A stretch of 64,000 nucleotides of DNA from Sphingobacterium sp. CZ-UAM (GTDB taxonomy: Bacteria; Bacteroidota; Bacteroidia; Sphingobacteriales; Sphingobacteriaceae): positions 186,001-250,000 of the forward strand of contig NZ_MTCM01000005.1 of the NCBI RefSeq assembly GCF_002000245.1, in the 5' to 3' direction. The notes under the pieces were generated by a model, which saw only the letters and a list, made by a program, of their open reading frames with translations, was not told where the DNA came from and ran no database searches. The position numbers and the translations under genes are program-made. This document shows positions 53,700-63,235 of this stretch, in pieces; position 1 is the first letter of the stretch, and each line of letters opens with the position of its first letter.

Positions 53700-55136
53700 A
53701 TGCAAAAACTGACAACCATTATAGCAACCGCACTGCTGGCAACAACCTCTACATTGGTCTTTGGACAGGCACATAATGTATCGGGCGGCTATCAAAAACC
53801 TACCGATCCGCAGGTGATCGAAAACCTCGAACAATGGCAGGACATGAAATTCGGTCTCTTCATGCACTGGGGTACTTACAGTCAATGGGGGATTGTGGAA
53901 AGCTGGAGTATCTGTCCCGAAGATGAAGGCTGGACACAACGCAAACCCGAGCATGGTAAAACCTATTTTGAATACCTTAAGAATTACGAGAATTTACAGA
54001 CAACATTCAACCCCACTGATTTTAATCCTCAAAAATGGGCGGATGCAGCCAAAGCAGCCGGAATGAAATATGTGGTCTTTACAACCAAACACCACGATGG
54101 CTTTGCAATGTTCGATACCAAGGAATCGGATTATAAGATTACCTCTACCAAAACACCCTTCTCCTCCAATCCAAAGGCAAACGTAACCAAAGAAATCTTC
54201 AATACATTTCGAAATGACGGTTTCAAGATCGGAGCTTATTTCTCCAAACCGGATTGGCACTCCGAATATTATTGGTGGCCTTACTTTCCACCAAAGGACA
54301 GAAATGTAAATTATGACCCCAAAAAATACCCTGAGCGTTGGCAGAAATTTAAAGATTTCACCTACAACCAGATCAATGAACTGACTTCGGAGTACGGAAA
54401 GGTGGATATTCTATGGTTGGATGGTGGACAGGTACGTCCTTTAGAAACTGTAGACAAATCTGTAGATTGGCAACGGACAATCAAAATGGACCAAAATATC
54501 GATATGGACCGTATTGGTGGGATGGCCAGAAAAAATCAACCGGGTATCATTGTTGTTGACCGCACTGTTCCAGGCAACTGGGAAAATTACGTCACTCCGG
54601 AACAGGCTATCCCCGAACATCCCTTGGATATCCCATGGGAAAGCTGTATCACGATGGGAGACTCCTTTAGCTATGTGCCCAATGACAACTACAAACCCAC
54701 AAAGAAAATCGTCGAAACTCTCGTCAAGATTATTTCCCGTGGTGGCAACTATTTGCTTAATATAGCTCCTGGCCCTAAAGGTGATTATGACCAAGCCGCT
54801 TATGACCGGTTAAACGAACTATCTGCTTGGATGAAAATCAATCAGAATGCGGTCTATGCCACTCGTACCATCGCCCCATACCACCAGGGTGATTACTATT
54901 ACACCAGAAGTAAAGACAGCAAGATCGTCAATGTATTCCACCTTTCGGATGGAGACGCTTATCAACAGCCAAATGAATACGTCTTTCAGGTACCCGACAA
55001 TTTTAAGGTGAAAAAAATTACCATTCTCGGTCACAAAGGCCGATTGGACTGGTCGCAACGCGACAACCAGATTACCTTGAGAAGTCCGGCTACAAGATTC
55101 AATTATGCAACCGCAATTCAATTGCTAAGCAAATAA
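53700..55136 (+). CDS. GH29 family alpha-L-fucosidase
   Basis: This exported retaining fucosidase has 478 residues and a signal peptide ending LVFGQA. The catalytic barrel has MKFGLFMHWGTYSQWG (about 45-60), YVVFTTKHHDGFAMFD with the conserved His pair, FKIGAYFSKPDWHSEYYW, and KVDILWLDGGQ with the nucleophile Asp near residue 240. A C-terminal beta-sandwich follows. It removes alpha-linked fucose from glycan ends, probably in the periplasm. The longer frame from 53664 would begin inside the terminator hairpin, so I chose MQKLTTII at 53700. It lies just after the second SusC/SusD pair. Confidence 0.95.
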   Translation: MQKLTTIIATALLATTSTLVFGQAHNVSGGYQKPTDPQVIENLEQWQDMKFGLFMHWGTYSQWGIVESWSICPEDEGWTQRKPEHGKTYFEYLKNYENLQTTFNPTDFNPQKWADAAKAAGMKYVVFTTKHHDGFAMFDTKESDYKITSTKTPFSSNPKANVTKEIFNTFRNDGFKIGAYFSKPDWHSEYYWWPYFPPKDRNVNYDPKKYPERWQKFKDFTYNQINELTSEYGKVDILWLDGGQVRPLETVDKSVDWQRTIKMDQNIDMDRIGGMARKNQPGIIVVDRTVPGNWENYVTPEQAIPEHPLDIPWESCITMGDSFSYVPNDNYKPTKKIVETLVKIISRGGNYLLNIAPGPKGDYDQAAYDRLNELSAWMKINQNAVYATRTIAPYHQGDYYYTRSKDSKIVNVFHLSDGDAYQQPNEYVFQVPDNFKVKKITILGHKGRLDWSQRDNQITLRSPATRFNYATAIQLLSK

Positions 55137-55140
55137 TAAA

Positions 55141-55174
55141 AAAAAGCAGCTGACATAGGGGCAGCTGCTTTTTT
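55141..55174 (+). terminator. Terminator after the fucosidase gene
   Basis: AAAAGCAGCTG and CAGCTGCTTTT pair around an 9-nt loop and end in a T-tract. It begins directly after the stop codon at 55136. Confidence 0.85.
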
Positions 55175-55318
55175 CTGATCGCTGAAGCAGTGCACCTGTC
55201 AAGTAATTTGCGCGTATTTTTTATTAATAACAGCTGCATTAAAAATACAAACAGCCAGGCAGCCTAAAAAAATATTCGTTCAATTTCTGTCCGTTAGTTT
55301 AGCGGCAATCACAACCTA

Positions 55319-56353
55319 ATGAAACAAATAACCCTATTTTTAACAGTACTACTCTTTACATGTTATTCATGCAAAACCTATAAACCGCAAATAGTCTCAT
55401 CCCAACAGATTTTTCAGGAAGGGCATGTAGATTTTAAGCAATGCCATGCTTCCACCATCCAATCCCTCGGTAAAGATAGTCTCTTAGCTTGCTGGTTCGG
55501 TGGTACACACGAATCCAATCCCGACGTGGTGATTTGGAGCTCCCATTACGCAAACGGAACATGGGATGCACCGGTTCAAGTCGCAGATGGCATTCTTGCA
55601 GACAAGCGCTATCCGACCTGGAATCCCGTACTCTACCAGTATCCGAATAGCGATTCTCTGTGTTTATTCTATAAAATTGGTCCCAATCCGCGCGAATGGA
55701 AAGGTTATGTCAAATACTCCCTCGATAAAGGTCGTCACTGGTCTACAGCACAGGCATTACCTGATGCTATTTTGGGACCGATCAAAAACAAACCATTGAC
55801 ATTGCCTAATGGTACTATACTGTCTCCTTCCAGCACCGAATCGAAAGAAGAAATCTGGAAAGCACATATAGAAATCAGTCGCGATCAGGGTAAAACCTGG
55901 GCTATTTCTAAAGTTCGACCAGATACAACGGTTCAAGTCATTCAACCAAGTATATTACAACACCGGGACGGCCGCCTTCAGGTGCTCTGTCGCAGTAAAG
56001 AAAATAAAGTAATGAGTGCTTTTTCCGCTGACCAAGGTAACAGCTGGGGAGCATGGCAAGCGACCAACCTCCTCAATCCCAATTCAGCCACTGATGCCAT
56101 CCAATTGAACAACGGTCTATTTATGATCGTATACAATCCGGCAGTCGCGGGAAACAACTGGTGGGAAGGCCGCACCAAACTTCATGTTGCGCTCTCCAAA
56201 GACGGTCTTCACTGGCGTGATGAACTGACTTTGGAAGATGGTGTCCAGGGAGATGAATATTCCTATCCTACTATTATCCAAGATAAAAGTGGTCTGATCC
56301 ATATCACCTATACCTGGAATAGAAAAAGTATTAAACACATTGTCCTTAAATAA
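55319..56353 (+). CDS. Sialidase-like Asp-box (BNR) protein
   Basis: This 344-residue lipoprotein (lipobox LLFTCYSC, about residue 18) has a six-bladed propeller fold of the sialidase superfamily. Four Asp boxes are visible: SLDKGRHW, SRDQGKTW, SADQGNSW and SKDGLHW. The N-terminal HASTIQSLG...LLACWFGGTHESNPDVVIW is typical of the predicted-neuraminidase group COG4692 and not of classic GH33 enzymes, which carry a RIP/FRIP arginine motif there. Sialidase activity is therefore uncertain; other glycoside hydrolases use this fold. It lies between the fucosidase and GH3 genes. Confidence 0.85.
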   Translation: MKQITLFLTVLLFTCYSCKTYKPQIVSSQQIFQEGHVDFKQCHASTIQSLGKDSLLACWFGGTHESNPDVVIWSSHYANGTWDAPVQVADGILADKRYPTWNPVLYQYPNSDSLCLFYKIGPNPREWKGYVKYSLDKGRHWSTAQALPDAILGPIKNKPLTLPNGTILSPSSTESKEEIWKAHIEISRDQGKTWAISKVRPDTTVQVIQPSILQHRDGRLQVLCRSKENKVMSAFSADQGNSWGAWQATNLLNPNSATDAIQLNNGLFMIVYNPAVAGNNWWEGRTKLHVALSKDGLHWRDELTLEDGVQGDEYSYPTIIQDKSGLIHITYTWNRKSIKHIVLK

Positions 56354-56355
56354 TT

Positions 56356-56388
56356 AAAAGGGGAGCTAGTAAAACTAGCTCCCCTTTT
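56356..56388. terminator. Bidirectional terminator between sialidase-like and GH3 genes
   Basis: AAAAGGGGAGCTAGT and ACTAGCTCCCCTTTT pair perfectly over 15 bp around AAA. It starts 2 bp after the sialidase-like stop and ends 14 bp before the GH3 stop on the other strand. Confidence 0.9.
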
Positions 56389-56402
56389 ATTATCAAATCA
56401 TT

Positions 56403-58766
56403 TTAATAATCCCTCTTTAGCTCCATCTCCCCTTTCAATCGGATATCGTCGGAAGATGTCCCCACCAGCAACTTAAATTTCCCCTTCTCTGTTTTCCACG
56501 CATGATCCACATTCCATAATTTAAGGTCTTCTTTGCTCAGCTGAAACGTGTACCGCTCTTTCTTTCCTGCAGCGATCGCTTTACGTTCGAACTGTTTTAA
56601 CTGCATTACCGGCGTTACTACCGAACTCACCTCATCGACAACATATAATTGTGCCACTTCATCACCGGCCAGACTGCTTTTATTTTCTACATCAAAAGAT
56701 ACCGTACAGACAAAATCATCTGCACCTTCAGTCAGCCCCACCTGTAGATTGCTGTAATCAAATTTACTATAGCTTAATCCATAACCAAAGGCATATAGCG
56801 GTTTAGCGGACATCTCCACATAATCATGATGCTTCGGCTTTGTATGATTATAGTGTACTGGAAGCTGGCCAACCGAACGTGGTACCGAAATCGGCAGCCT
56901 ACCGGCTGGATTATAATCGCCAAACAGCACATCTGCGATTGCCAATCCTCCTTCCTGCCCCGGATACCAGGCATTCACGATAGCCGGTATATGTTCCGCT
57001 GCCCAATTCAGATTGAGCGGTCTGCCCATTATCGTCACCAGCACGACTGGTTTTCCGGTTGCCTGGATCGCTTTCATCAGTTTTAATTGATCGCCCATCA
57101 TATCCAATGAAACGCGATCAAATCCTTCCCCGCTTTCCATGTCACTGACGGTATTGGGGTCAACATTGGCAGCTCCTGTTGCTTGGTAGGAAGTTTTGAA
57201 ATCCCGCGCACTAGAGCCTCCAAGGATCAAAACCACCACGTCGGCTTGCTGTGCAGCAGCCACCGCAGCCGGAATATCGGATTGCGTCGTATCACGGATC
57301 GCACAACCTTTCACATAATCAACTTGGGTGCCTTTACTCACAGCTGCCCGAATTCCGGTCAATACGGTCTGTACTTTGCCATCGGCCTGTGGCGCGGTAT
57401 AATCACCCAATTGATTATAACCGTTGTCGGCATTCGGTCCAATAACCGCGATCCGTTTCAATGATTTGCTTAAGGGTAATATATTTTGCTCGTTTTTCAG
57501 CAAGATAATAGATTCCTTCGCAACCGCTCTCGCCACAGCCTTATTTTCAGCTGTCGCAACTTTTTGGGCAACCTGTTTCTCGTCCACGTAGGGCTGGTCG
57601 AATAGTCCAAGATTAAACTTCATCCGTAATACACGGGCTACCGCGGTATCCAATACTGCGGGTTCCACTAAACCTTGCTGTACAGCTTTCAAAAGATTCG
57701 GGCCATACCCCGATCCGCTCAAGTCAACATCCAATCCCGCATGTATACTTTGCGAAGCGGCTTCCTCCGCTGTGGCAGCCGTCGCATGCCCCCCATTGAG
57801 TCCAGAGATACTTAATAAATCGGATACTACAAATCCCTTAAAACCCCAATCTTTACGAAGGATATCCTTTAGCAACCAGGGATTTGACGAGCACGGAACT
57901 CCATCAATACTATTATATGCCGTCATCACCGAGCCCGCACCGGATTTTACAGCTTTTTCGAAAGGTGGTAAAAAATACTGTCTGAGACTCCTTTCACCAA
58001 ATGATACCGATTCACCATTGTGCCCTCCATCTGGCGCCGCATAAGCGACAAAATGTTTTAACGTACCAATAATTTTATCCCGTTGCCCAAGTTTCTCACC
58101 CTGAAAACCACGGATCATTGCAGCTCCCATCTGTCCCGTTAGATAAGGATCCTCACCATACGTTTCCTCTGTTCGCGACCATCGAGGGTCTCGCGCAAGA
58201 TCCAGAACTGGGCCATAGCCATTTTTTCCACCTACAGCATATGTTTCCTGTGCGATTGTTGAGGCCATACGCTGAATCAAAACAGGATTCCAGGTACTCG
58301 CCTGACCTATAGCCGTCGGGAATACCGTCGCACCAATGGCCATATGCCCATGTGGAGCCTCCTCCGATAGCAGCAATGGGATCCCCAAGCGGGTACTATC
58401 CAACATGTACCGCTGAATGGCGTTAGTTGCACGTGCAGCTTCTGCAGGACTGAGCCCATTCAGCAGTGTTTTTTGCGTCCAGGGATCGGCGCGTAGCGTT
58501 GCCCATAGCAATCCAATATGCTGCTCTTTTGCGGCTTTCCTTAATTTGTCACTCACTCCTACCTGTTTGCCCTTCTTCGCGTACATATCCCACCCAAGCA
58601 ATTTGCTCAGCTGCCCCACCTTTTCTTCTACAGTCATCCGACCCAAAAGATCTTGCACCCGTCGTTCTGTTCCAAGCTTACTATCCTTATAAGGGAGTTT
58701 TTGTGCTTGGAGCTGAGGATAAAGTAAAGTGGACATCGCCGTCAAAAGTAGTATTCGGAGTTTCAT
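56403..58766 (-). CDS. GH3 family glycoside hydrolase (beta-glucosidase type)
   Basis: This exported exo-glycosidase has 787 residues and a signal peptide ending QLQAQK. The frame is open to 58793, but MKLRILLLTAM at 58766 gives the natural signal start. The first domain has MTVEEKVGQLSKLLGWDM, GPVLDLARDPRWSRTEETYG and KHFVAYAAPDGGHNGES, with the nucleophile in GFVVSDLLSISGL (about residue 313). The second domain has RIAVIGPNADN and GEGFDRVSLDMMG, where the BglX-type acid/base Glu lies. A C-terminal fibronectin III-like domain follows. It is probably a beta-glucosidase or beta-xylosidase; substrate not determined. It is convergent with the other glycosidase genes. Confidence 0.94.
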   Translation of the reverse strand: MKLRILLLTAMSTLLYPQLQAQKLPYKDSKLGTERRVQDLLGRMTVEEKVGQLSKLLGWDMYAKKGKQVGVSDKLRKAAKEQHIGLLWATLRADPWTQKTLLNGLSPAEAARATNAIQRYMLDSTRLGIPLLLSEEAPHGHMAIGATVFPTAIGQASTWNPVLIQRMASTIAQETYAVGGKNGYGPVLDLARDPRWSRTEETYGEDPYLTGQMGAAMIRGFQGEKLGQRDKIIGTLKHFVAYAAPDGGHNGESVSFGERSLRQYFLPPFEKAVKSGAGSVMTAYNSIDGVPCSSNPWLLKDILRKDWGFKGFVVSDLLSISGLNGGHATAATAEEAASQSIHAGLDVDLSGSGYGPNLLKAVQQGLVEPAVLDTAVARVLRMKFNLGLFDQPYVDEKQVAQKVATAENKAVARAVAKESIILLKNEQNILPLSKSLKRIAVIGPNADNGYNQLGDYTAPQADGKVQTVLTGIRAAVSKGTQVDYVKGCAIRDTTQSDIPAAVAAAQQADVVVLILGGSSARDFKTSYQATGAANVDPNTVSDMESGEGFDRVSLDMMGDQLKLMKAIQATGKPVVLVTIMGRPLNLNWAAEHIPAIVNAWYPGQEGGLAIADVLFGDYNPAGRLPISVPRSVGQLPVHYNHTKPKHHDYVEMSAKPLYAFGYGLSYSKFDYSNLQVGLTEGADDFVCTVSFDVENKSSLAGDEVAQLYVVDEVSSVVTPVMQLKQFERKAIAAGKKERYTFQLSKEDLKLWNVDHAWKTEKGKFKLLVGTSSDDIRLKGEMELKRDY

Positions 58767-59099
58767 AAGTTTATTATTACCGGAGTTATGCAACCGGTTT
58801 CCAAAGGACTAAAATAAGGATTTACAGCTAATAATCAAGATAATTTTTCTGTTATAGAAATTTCAGTAATAGAATCAGAGAACTAATCAACTATTAAATT
58901 CATGCAGTAATTAACGATGATTTTTAATATGAATCTTTAACAATATAGTGAATATGGTTAAGAAATTAGTAGCACACATGCATAATTACGAGGCCACTGA
59001 TGATGCTAGAAATTGAGCAATGAATTAAAAAGATTACTAACCGTTCATAAAGATGTACAATTCATTGCATGTAAAATGAGATCATCTATATTATTAAAT
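58767..59099. other. Gap upstream of GH3 gene
   Basis: No gene was found in this AT-rich stretch. The palindrome AACCGGTT (58792-58799), 25 bp upstream of the GH3 start, resembles the central-CG operators of LacI-family regulators. The same octamer also occurs inside coding regions of this window, so the evidence is weak. Confidence 0.35.
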
Positions 59100-59122
59100 A
59101 AAAAAAGACGGCAAGCCGTCTC
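59100..59122 (-). terminator. Terminator of the lipoprotein gene
   Basis: Read on the minus strand, AGACGGC and GCCGTCT pair around a 2-nt loop and are followed by seven or more T. It lies 30 bp after the stop at 59149. Confidence 0.75.
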
Positions 59123-59148
59123 TCCATTCATGTGTTATAGGATGCTAC

Positions 59149-59646
59149 TTATTTATTTTCTTTACTTTTTCCCTTAAAATAATATGCCTTGGGAATAACG
59201 AGAGCAACAGGGTTATTATTTCGATAGGTTAAGACCAAATAATCTCCATCCACAAGGACACCATAGCTTTCGTACTGATCGCTATCAGCAAATTTAATGC
59301 TTTTTTTCTCCTTGTCATAAGTAAAAGACCGCTCCAACTTTCCATCTAAAATAAACTGTTCAAAGGTTAGTTTATTCGATTCACAAAGCTCATTTCCACG
59401 CTCCAGCTTTAGTTTTTGAAAATCACTACCAAAAGAAAACGAATAATGGTTATCCTTTTCACAATCTTCCGGTTTATAATGGTATAGCTCGTCTTTCGCA
59501 TCAACGTTCGCGAATGCAGGAACCCAATCATAGAGCGCTAATTGTTTTTTCACATCGTCCGGTGCTATTTTTTCCGGACTAATGGTATCCTTACTGCAGC
59601 CGCAAAACAAAATCAACACTAAAATTCCGCTAAATAATTTATTCAT
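59149..59646 (-). CDS. Small lipoprotein, lipocalin-like
   Basis: This 165-residue lipoprotein has lipobox LILFCGC (Cys about residue 18). The mature part is a chain of alternating beta-strand pattern with HYSFSFGSDFQKLKLERG, FEQFILDGKLERSFTYDKEK and YGVLVDGDYLVLTYRNN, which resembles the small lipocalin-like proteins common in Bacteroidota (DUF5004 style). I cannot assign the family firmly and no ligand is known. It stands alone, with its own terminator. Confidence 0.7.
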   Translation of the reverse strand: MNKLFSGILVLILFCGCSKDTISPEKIAPDDVKKQLALYDWVPAFANVDAKDELYHYKPEDCEKDNHYSFSFGSDFQKLKLERGNELCESNKLTFEQFILDGKLERSFTYDKEKKSIKFADSDQYESYGVLVDGDYLVLTYRNNNPVALVIPKAYYFKGKSKENK

Positions 59647-60053
59647 ATTGGTTCTTATTTAGTTTTAATTTTATAACGTTTGAATATAGTTGGCTGCTAC
59701 AGCACATAGATACTTTTTAACCAAATAGATAAAAAACTGATTCCCCAATAAACTCTTACCGCAAACAATCCGCAGACAGCGCGTACAACTAAATGGAGTA
59801 ATATATATCCCTAAGAAATAAGCAATAAATACTGGTCTTTATAAAAAAAATGTTTCGTTAATACCTAATAAAAAAATGTTAATAACCATGTTAATTAACT
59901 GGTTATCAAAATACATTTTGTTGATAACATTTCACCACTGATGTTTCTGAAAAACCAACACTCTTCAAAAAAAAGAGTCAGTTCAAAAAAAATTATGCTG
60001 TTCGCCAAGGGTAAAATAAAAGTTAGCTGTCATAGAGATAAAGCTTAATCAAT
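59647..60053. other. Regulatory gap between lipoprotein and TonB receptor genes
   Basis: No gene or RNA was recognised in this 407-bp AT-rich gap. It holds a nested palindrome at 59882-59906: ATAACCA, then GTTAATTAAC (self-complementary), then TGGTTAT. That is a likely protein-binding site about 150 bp before the receptor gene. Confidence 0.5.
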
Positions 60054-62444
60054 ATGAAACTAACATCCATCGTAATAATCGCACTGGCCGCCCCAACCAC
60101 ACAGTCATTTGCGCAGGTACAAGATTCGACGAAGACAAATCGACAGGTAGTGACCGAGACTGTCAAAGGCACTGTCCTGGACAAAAATACAAGGCTACCG
60201 CTGGTCGGTGCCACCATCATACTTTCTTCCAATGCTGGAACAAAAACTGTTAGCACGGATCAACAGGGCGTATTTAAGCTTCAACAAGTTCCAGTAGGGC
60301 GTCAGGTCCTACAAGCGCGGATGGCGGGATATAGGCAGGAAGAATTATCGGAGCTGCTCATTACCTCTGGGCGTGAGAATATACTTAACATTGAAATGGA
60401 GCCGCAGGCGAATACGCTGAACGAAGCGGTGGTCTATGCCAATACAGGAAAGCAGCCCTTAAATCAAATGGCGATGACCAGTGGCCGCTCCTTTTCACCT
60501 GAGGAGACCAACCGTTATGCCGGCGCTTTCTTTGACCCGGCAAGAATGGCACAGAGCTTTCCCGGCGCCGTGGCAGGTGGTGACGATAATGAGATAATTG
60601 TACGTGGAAATTCTCCAAAAAGCTTACAATGGCGATTGGAAGGCATTGAAATTGTCAATCCCAATCACTTCGGGGCCGAAGGTGCCGCTGGTGGCGGGAT
60701 CAGCATGCTCAATACGATGGTTTTGGGAAAATCTGATTTCTATACGGGTGGATTGGCCGCTGAATACAACAATGCGATATCGGGGGTATTTGACCTTAGA
60801 TTTAGAAGGGGAAATACCGATAAACGCGAATACACATTCAATATCGGGGTGCTGGGAGTAGGTGCAACCTTAGAGGGCCCTTTCAAAAAGGGAAGTGATG
60901 CATCCTATTTGATCAGCTACCGATACTCCTCATTGAGCCTATTGGAAAAAATCGGTGTAAAAGTCTCAGATACCGGTATCCCGAAATATCAGGATCTCTC
61001 CTTCAATTTTGTATTTCCAACCAAGAAAGCCGGAACATTTTCGCTATTTGGGATCGGCGGTCTGGGAACAGTCAAAGAAACTGCCAAACGCGATTTCCAA
61101 AAATGGGAAGAGCGAACAGATGCACAGGACATGAACCTGGGATTTAACGCTGGTAGTGCCGGACTAAAACATCAATATATCGCCAACGATCGATTGTATT
61201 TCACCAATATTATCTCGGCATCGATCAGCCGCAATTCCAATAAAACTGATACCCTGACACAGGATTACATAGCCAGTTTATATCACAAAGATAAATTTAC
61301 AAATACGGCAATCCGCTATGCCGGTACTCTCAATTACAGAGCAAGCAGCAGAAATACCATCCGCGCAGGTATCAACGCCAGCTTACTGCGCTATGATCTC
61401 TTTGCCCTAACCTACGATACCGAACTGGCAGCGTTAAAAGAACGGATCAATGAAAACGGCAGCACCAGTACCTACGATGCTTTTGCACAGCTCAAAACTG
61501 AATTATCCGATCGCCTGACCCTAAACACGGGTATACACGCCAACTATTTTGCCTTAAGCAAAAGTTGGACTGCTGAACCGCGTCTGGGCTTGAACTGGAA
61601 AATCGCGTCGGACCAAACCATATCTTTTGGTACCGGGCTGTACAATCGTCTAGAACCACTCAGCTATTATTTTGCAAAGAGTGGAAACGGTCAAAACACA
61701 ACAGCTCCTACTGCGCTATCACCCACCAAATCTGCTCAGGCTGTCATTGGCTATGAAAAAAATCTAAGCCGCACGCTGAGATTCAAAACCGAAGCCTATT
61801 ATCAACATTTATATAATGTCCCGGTTTCCTCAGATCCAGAAATGAATTTCTCCCTGCTCAATGTATCGGATATTTCGGCTATCAGCACATCCACTTATCG
61901 CCAACTGATCAATAAAGGAACAGGCAGAAACTATGGGATCGAGTTAACGGTTGAAAAATCACTTAGCAAAGGTTATTATTTTATGGCCACCACTTCGGTA
62001 TTTGATTCTAAATTCAAAGCACTTAATGGCAAGGAATATAATACCACATTTAACACCCGCTATGTTGCCAATCTGTTATTAGGAAAGGAATGGACGGTCG
62101 GGAAAAATAAAAATAACCTATTTGGTATGAATGCCAAACTGATCTATGCCGGCGGCAGAAAATACTCGCCAGTGCTGGAAGAAGAATCTTTGCGACTGGA
62201 TGAGGAAATCATCGACCAAAGCCGCATCAATACCTTAACTGCTGACCCCTATATCCGATTGGATTTTTCATCCAGCTATCGGATCAATCGTAAAAAAGTG
62301 AGTCATCTCCTTATTCTGGATATTCAAAACCTCCTCAACAGGGAAAATACAGTTGGGATGCATTACAATTTCAGCAAACGTATCATCGAACCGCAAAAAT
62401 GGACCGGTATAATCCCAACCATCAATTATCGGATTGAGTTCTAA
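60054..62444 (+). CDS. TonB-dependent receptor with carboxypeptidase-like N-domain
   Basis: This 796-residue outer-membrane receptor has a signal peptide (ends QSFAQVQ). A CarboxypepD_reg-like domain (about 35-120; TVLDKNTRLPLVGATIIL), a plug with EIIVRGNSPKSLQWRLEGIE and NPNHFGAEGAAGGGISMLN, and a barrel ending IIPTINYRIEF follow. It is shorter than the SusC type and lacks the SusC signature and a SusD partner, so it is more like a metal, vitamin or siderophore-type receptor. The ligand is unknown. The upstream palindrome (59882) may regulate it. Confidence 0.9.
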   Translation: MKLTSIVIIALAAPTTQSFAQVQDSTKTNRQVVTETVKGTVLDKNTRLPLVGATIILSSNAGTKTVSTDQQGVFKLQQVPVGRQVLQARMAGYRQEELSELLITSGRENILNIEMEPQANTLNEAVVYANTGKQPLNQMAMTSGRSFSPEETNRYAGAFFDPARMAQSFPGAVAGGDDNEIIVRGNSPKSLQWRLEGIEIVNPNHFGAEGAAGGGISMLNTMVLGKSDFYTGGLAAEYNNAISGVFDLRFRRGNTDKREYTFNIGVLGVGATLEGPFKKGSDASYLISYRYSSLSLLEKIGVKVSDTGIPKYQDLSFNFVFPTKKAGTFSLFGIGGLGTVKETAKRDFQKWEERTDAQDMNLGFNAGSAGLKHQYIANDRLYFTNIISASISRNSNKTDTLTQDYIASLYHKDKFTNTAIRYAGTLNYRASSRNTIRAGINASLLRYDLFALTYDTELAALKERINENGSTSTYDAFAQLKTELSDRLTLNTGIHANYFALSKSWTAEPRLGLNWKIASDQTISFGTGLYNRLEPLSYYFAKSGNGQNTTAPTALSPTKSAQAVIGYEKNLSRTLRFKTEAYYQHLYNVPVSSDPEMNFSLLNVSDISAISTSTYRQLINKGTGRNYGIELTVEKSLSKGYYFMATTSVFDSKFKALNGKEYNTTFNTRYVANLLLGKEWTVGKNKNNLFGMNAKLIYAGGRKYSPVLEEESLRLDEEIIDQSRINTLTADPYIRLDFSSSYRINRKKVSHLLILDIQNLLNRENTVGMHYNFSKRIIEPQKWTGIIPTINYRIEF

Positions 62445-62476
62445 ACGAAGGCCAAAAAGCCCTGTGATATAAATAA

Positions 62477-62507
62477 CTTGTTTCCTAAAATCAATTTAGG
62501 AAACAAG
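62477..62507. terminator. Hairpin between receptor and beta-barrel genes
   Basis: CTTGTTTCCTAAA and TTTAGGAAACAAG pair perfectly over 13 bp around ATCAA. No long T-tract follows, so its strength is unclear. It lies between two convergent genes and could act on both. Confidence 0.6.
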
Positions 62508-62542
62508 CTATTCATTTACCAGCTTAGCTGTTAAAACTGTTT

Positions 62543-63235
62543 TTAAAACTTGTAACCCAAAGAAATTCCAAATGAATGATTTCTTAACGATCTCCCAGTT
62601 TTATAATCGCCCCATTTTGATTCCAGGTTAGCAATCCCTTTTTGAAACTCCATGCCAAAAAGATAATGTCCCCTGAATAGATAGTTTACTTTGGCCCGAG
62701 CACCATAATCAAATGTTTTTCCAAGGATGTAATCCCCATAATCGGCTATGCTCGCATCATTTTGAAACTTAATATCTCCTTTGTTACCAATACCAATATC
62801 ATCCATATAGACCTCTTCCGAGGTTTTCCATTTTCCCCCTAATCCATAAGCGATATAAGGCCCAAGTCCAAATTGCAGTTGATCGTTACCAACTGTTGAA
62901 TTAAAAACAACATCAATGGGCAGCTCCAGATAGGAAGTATTAGCTTTAAAATTCTCGCCCCAGCCTATAAATTTACCTTCTTTTCGTTCAAAGCCCCGTC
63001 TAGCAAATACGAATGCTGGTTCAATAGCGAAACGCTCACTCATTCTTATCGTCGGACCTATTCCCAAATACAGACCTCCGACCGATTCAGTATTGGCTTT
63101 ATTCCCATCTTTATTTTTTGCATCAACATTCGAGAAATTCAGGCCTGCTTTCACATTCCATTTTGTTTGTGCATGGACGAGAAAGCTACCCACCGACAGG
63201 CATAATAACAACGACAGTTTTTTGATAGTTATCAT
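62543..63235 (-). CDS. Outer-membrane beta-barrel protein (PorT-like)
   Basis: This 230-residue exported protein has a signal peptide ending FLVHAQT. The mature part reads KWNVKAGLNFSNVDAKNKDG, then alternating aromatic strands such as FAIEPAFVFARRGFERKEGK, YLELPIDVVFN and LQFGLGPYIAYGLGGKW, ending FGISLGYKF with a terminal Phe. This is the eight-stranded OMP_b-brl_2 pattern. Such proteins are structural or of unknown function; PorT itself belongs to the type IX secretion machinery, but membership here is not implied. It is convergent with the TonB receptor. Confidence 0.85.
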   Translation of the reverse strand: MITIKKLSLLLCLSVGSFLVHAQTKWNVKAGLNFSNVDAKNKDGNKANTESVGGLYLGIGPTIRMSERFAIEPAFVFARRGFERKEGKFIGWGENFKANTSYLELPIDVVFNSTVGNDQLQFGLGPYIAYGLGGKWKTSEEVYMDDIGIGNKGDIKFQNDASIADYGDYILGKTFDYGARAKVNYLFRGHYLFGMEFQKGIANLESKWGDYKTGRSLRNHSFGISLGYKF

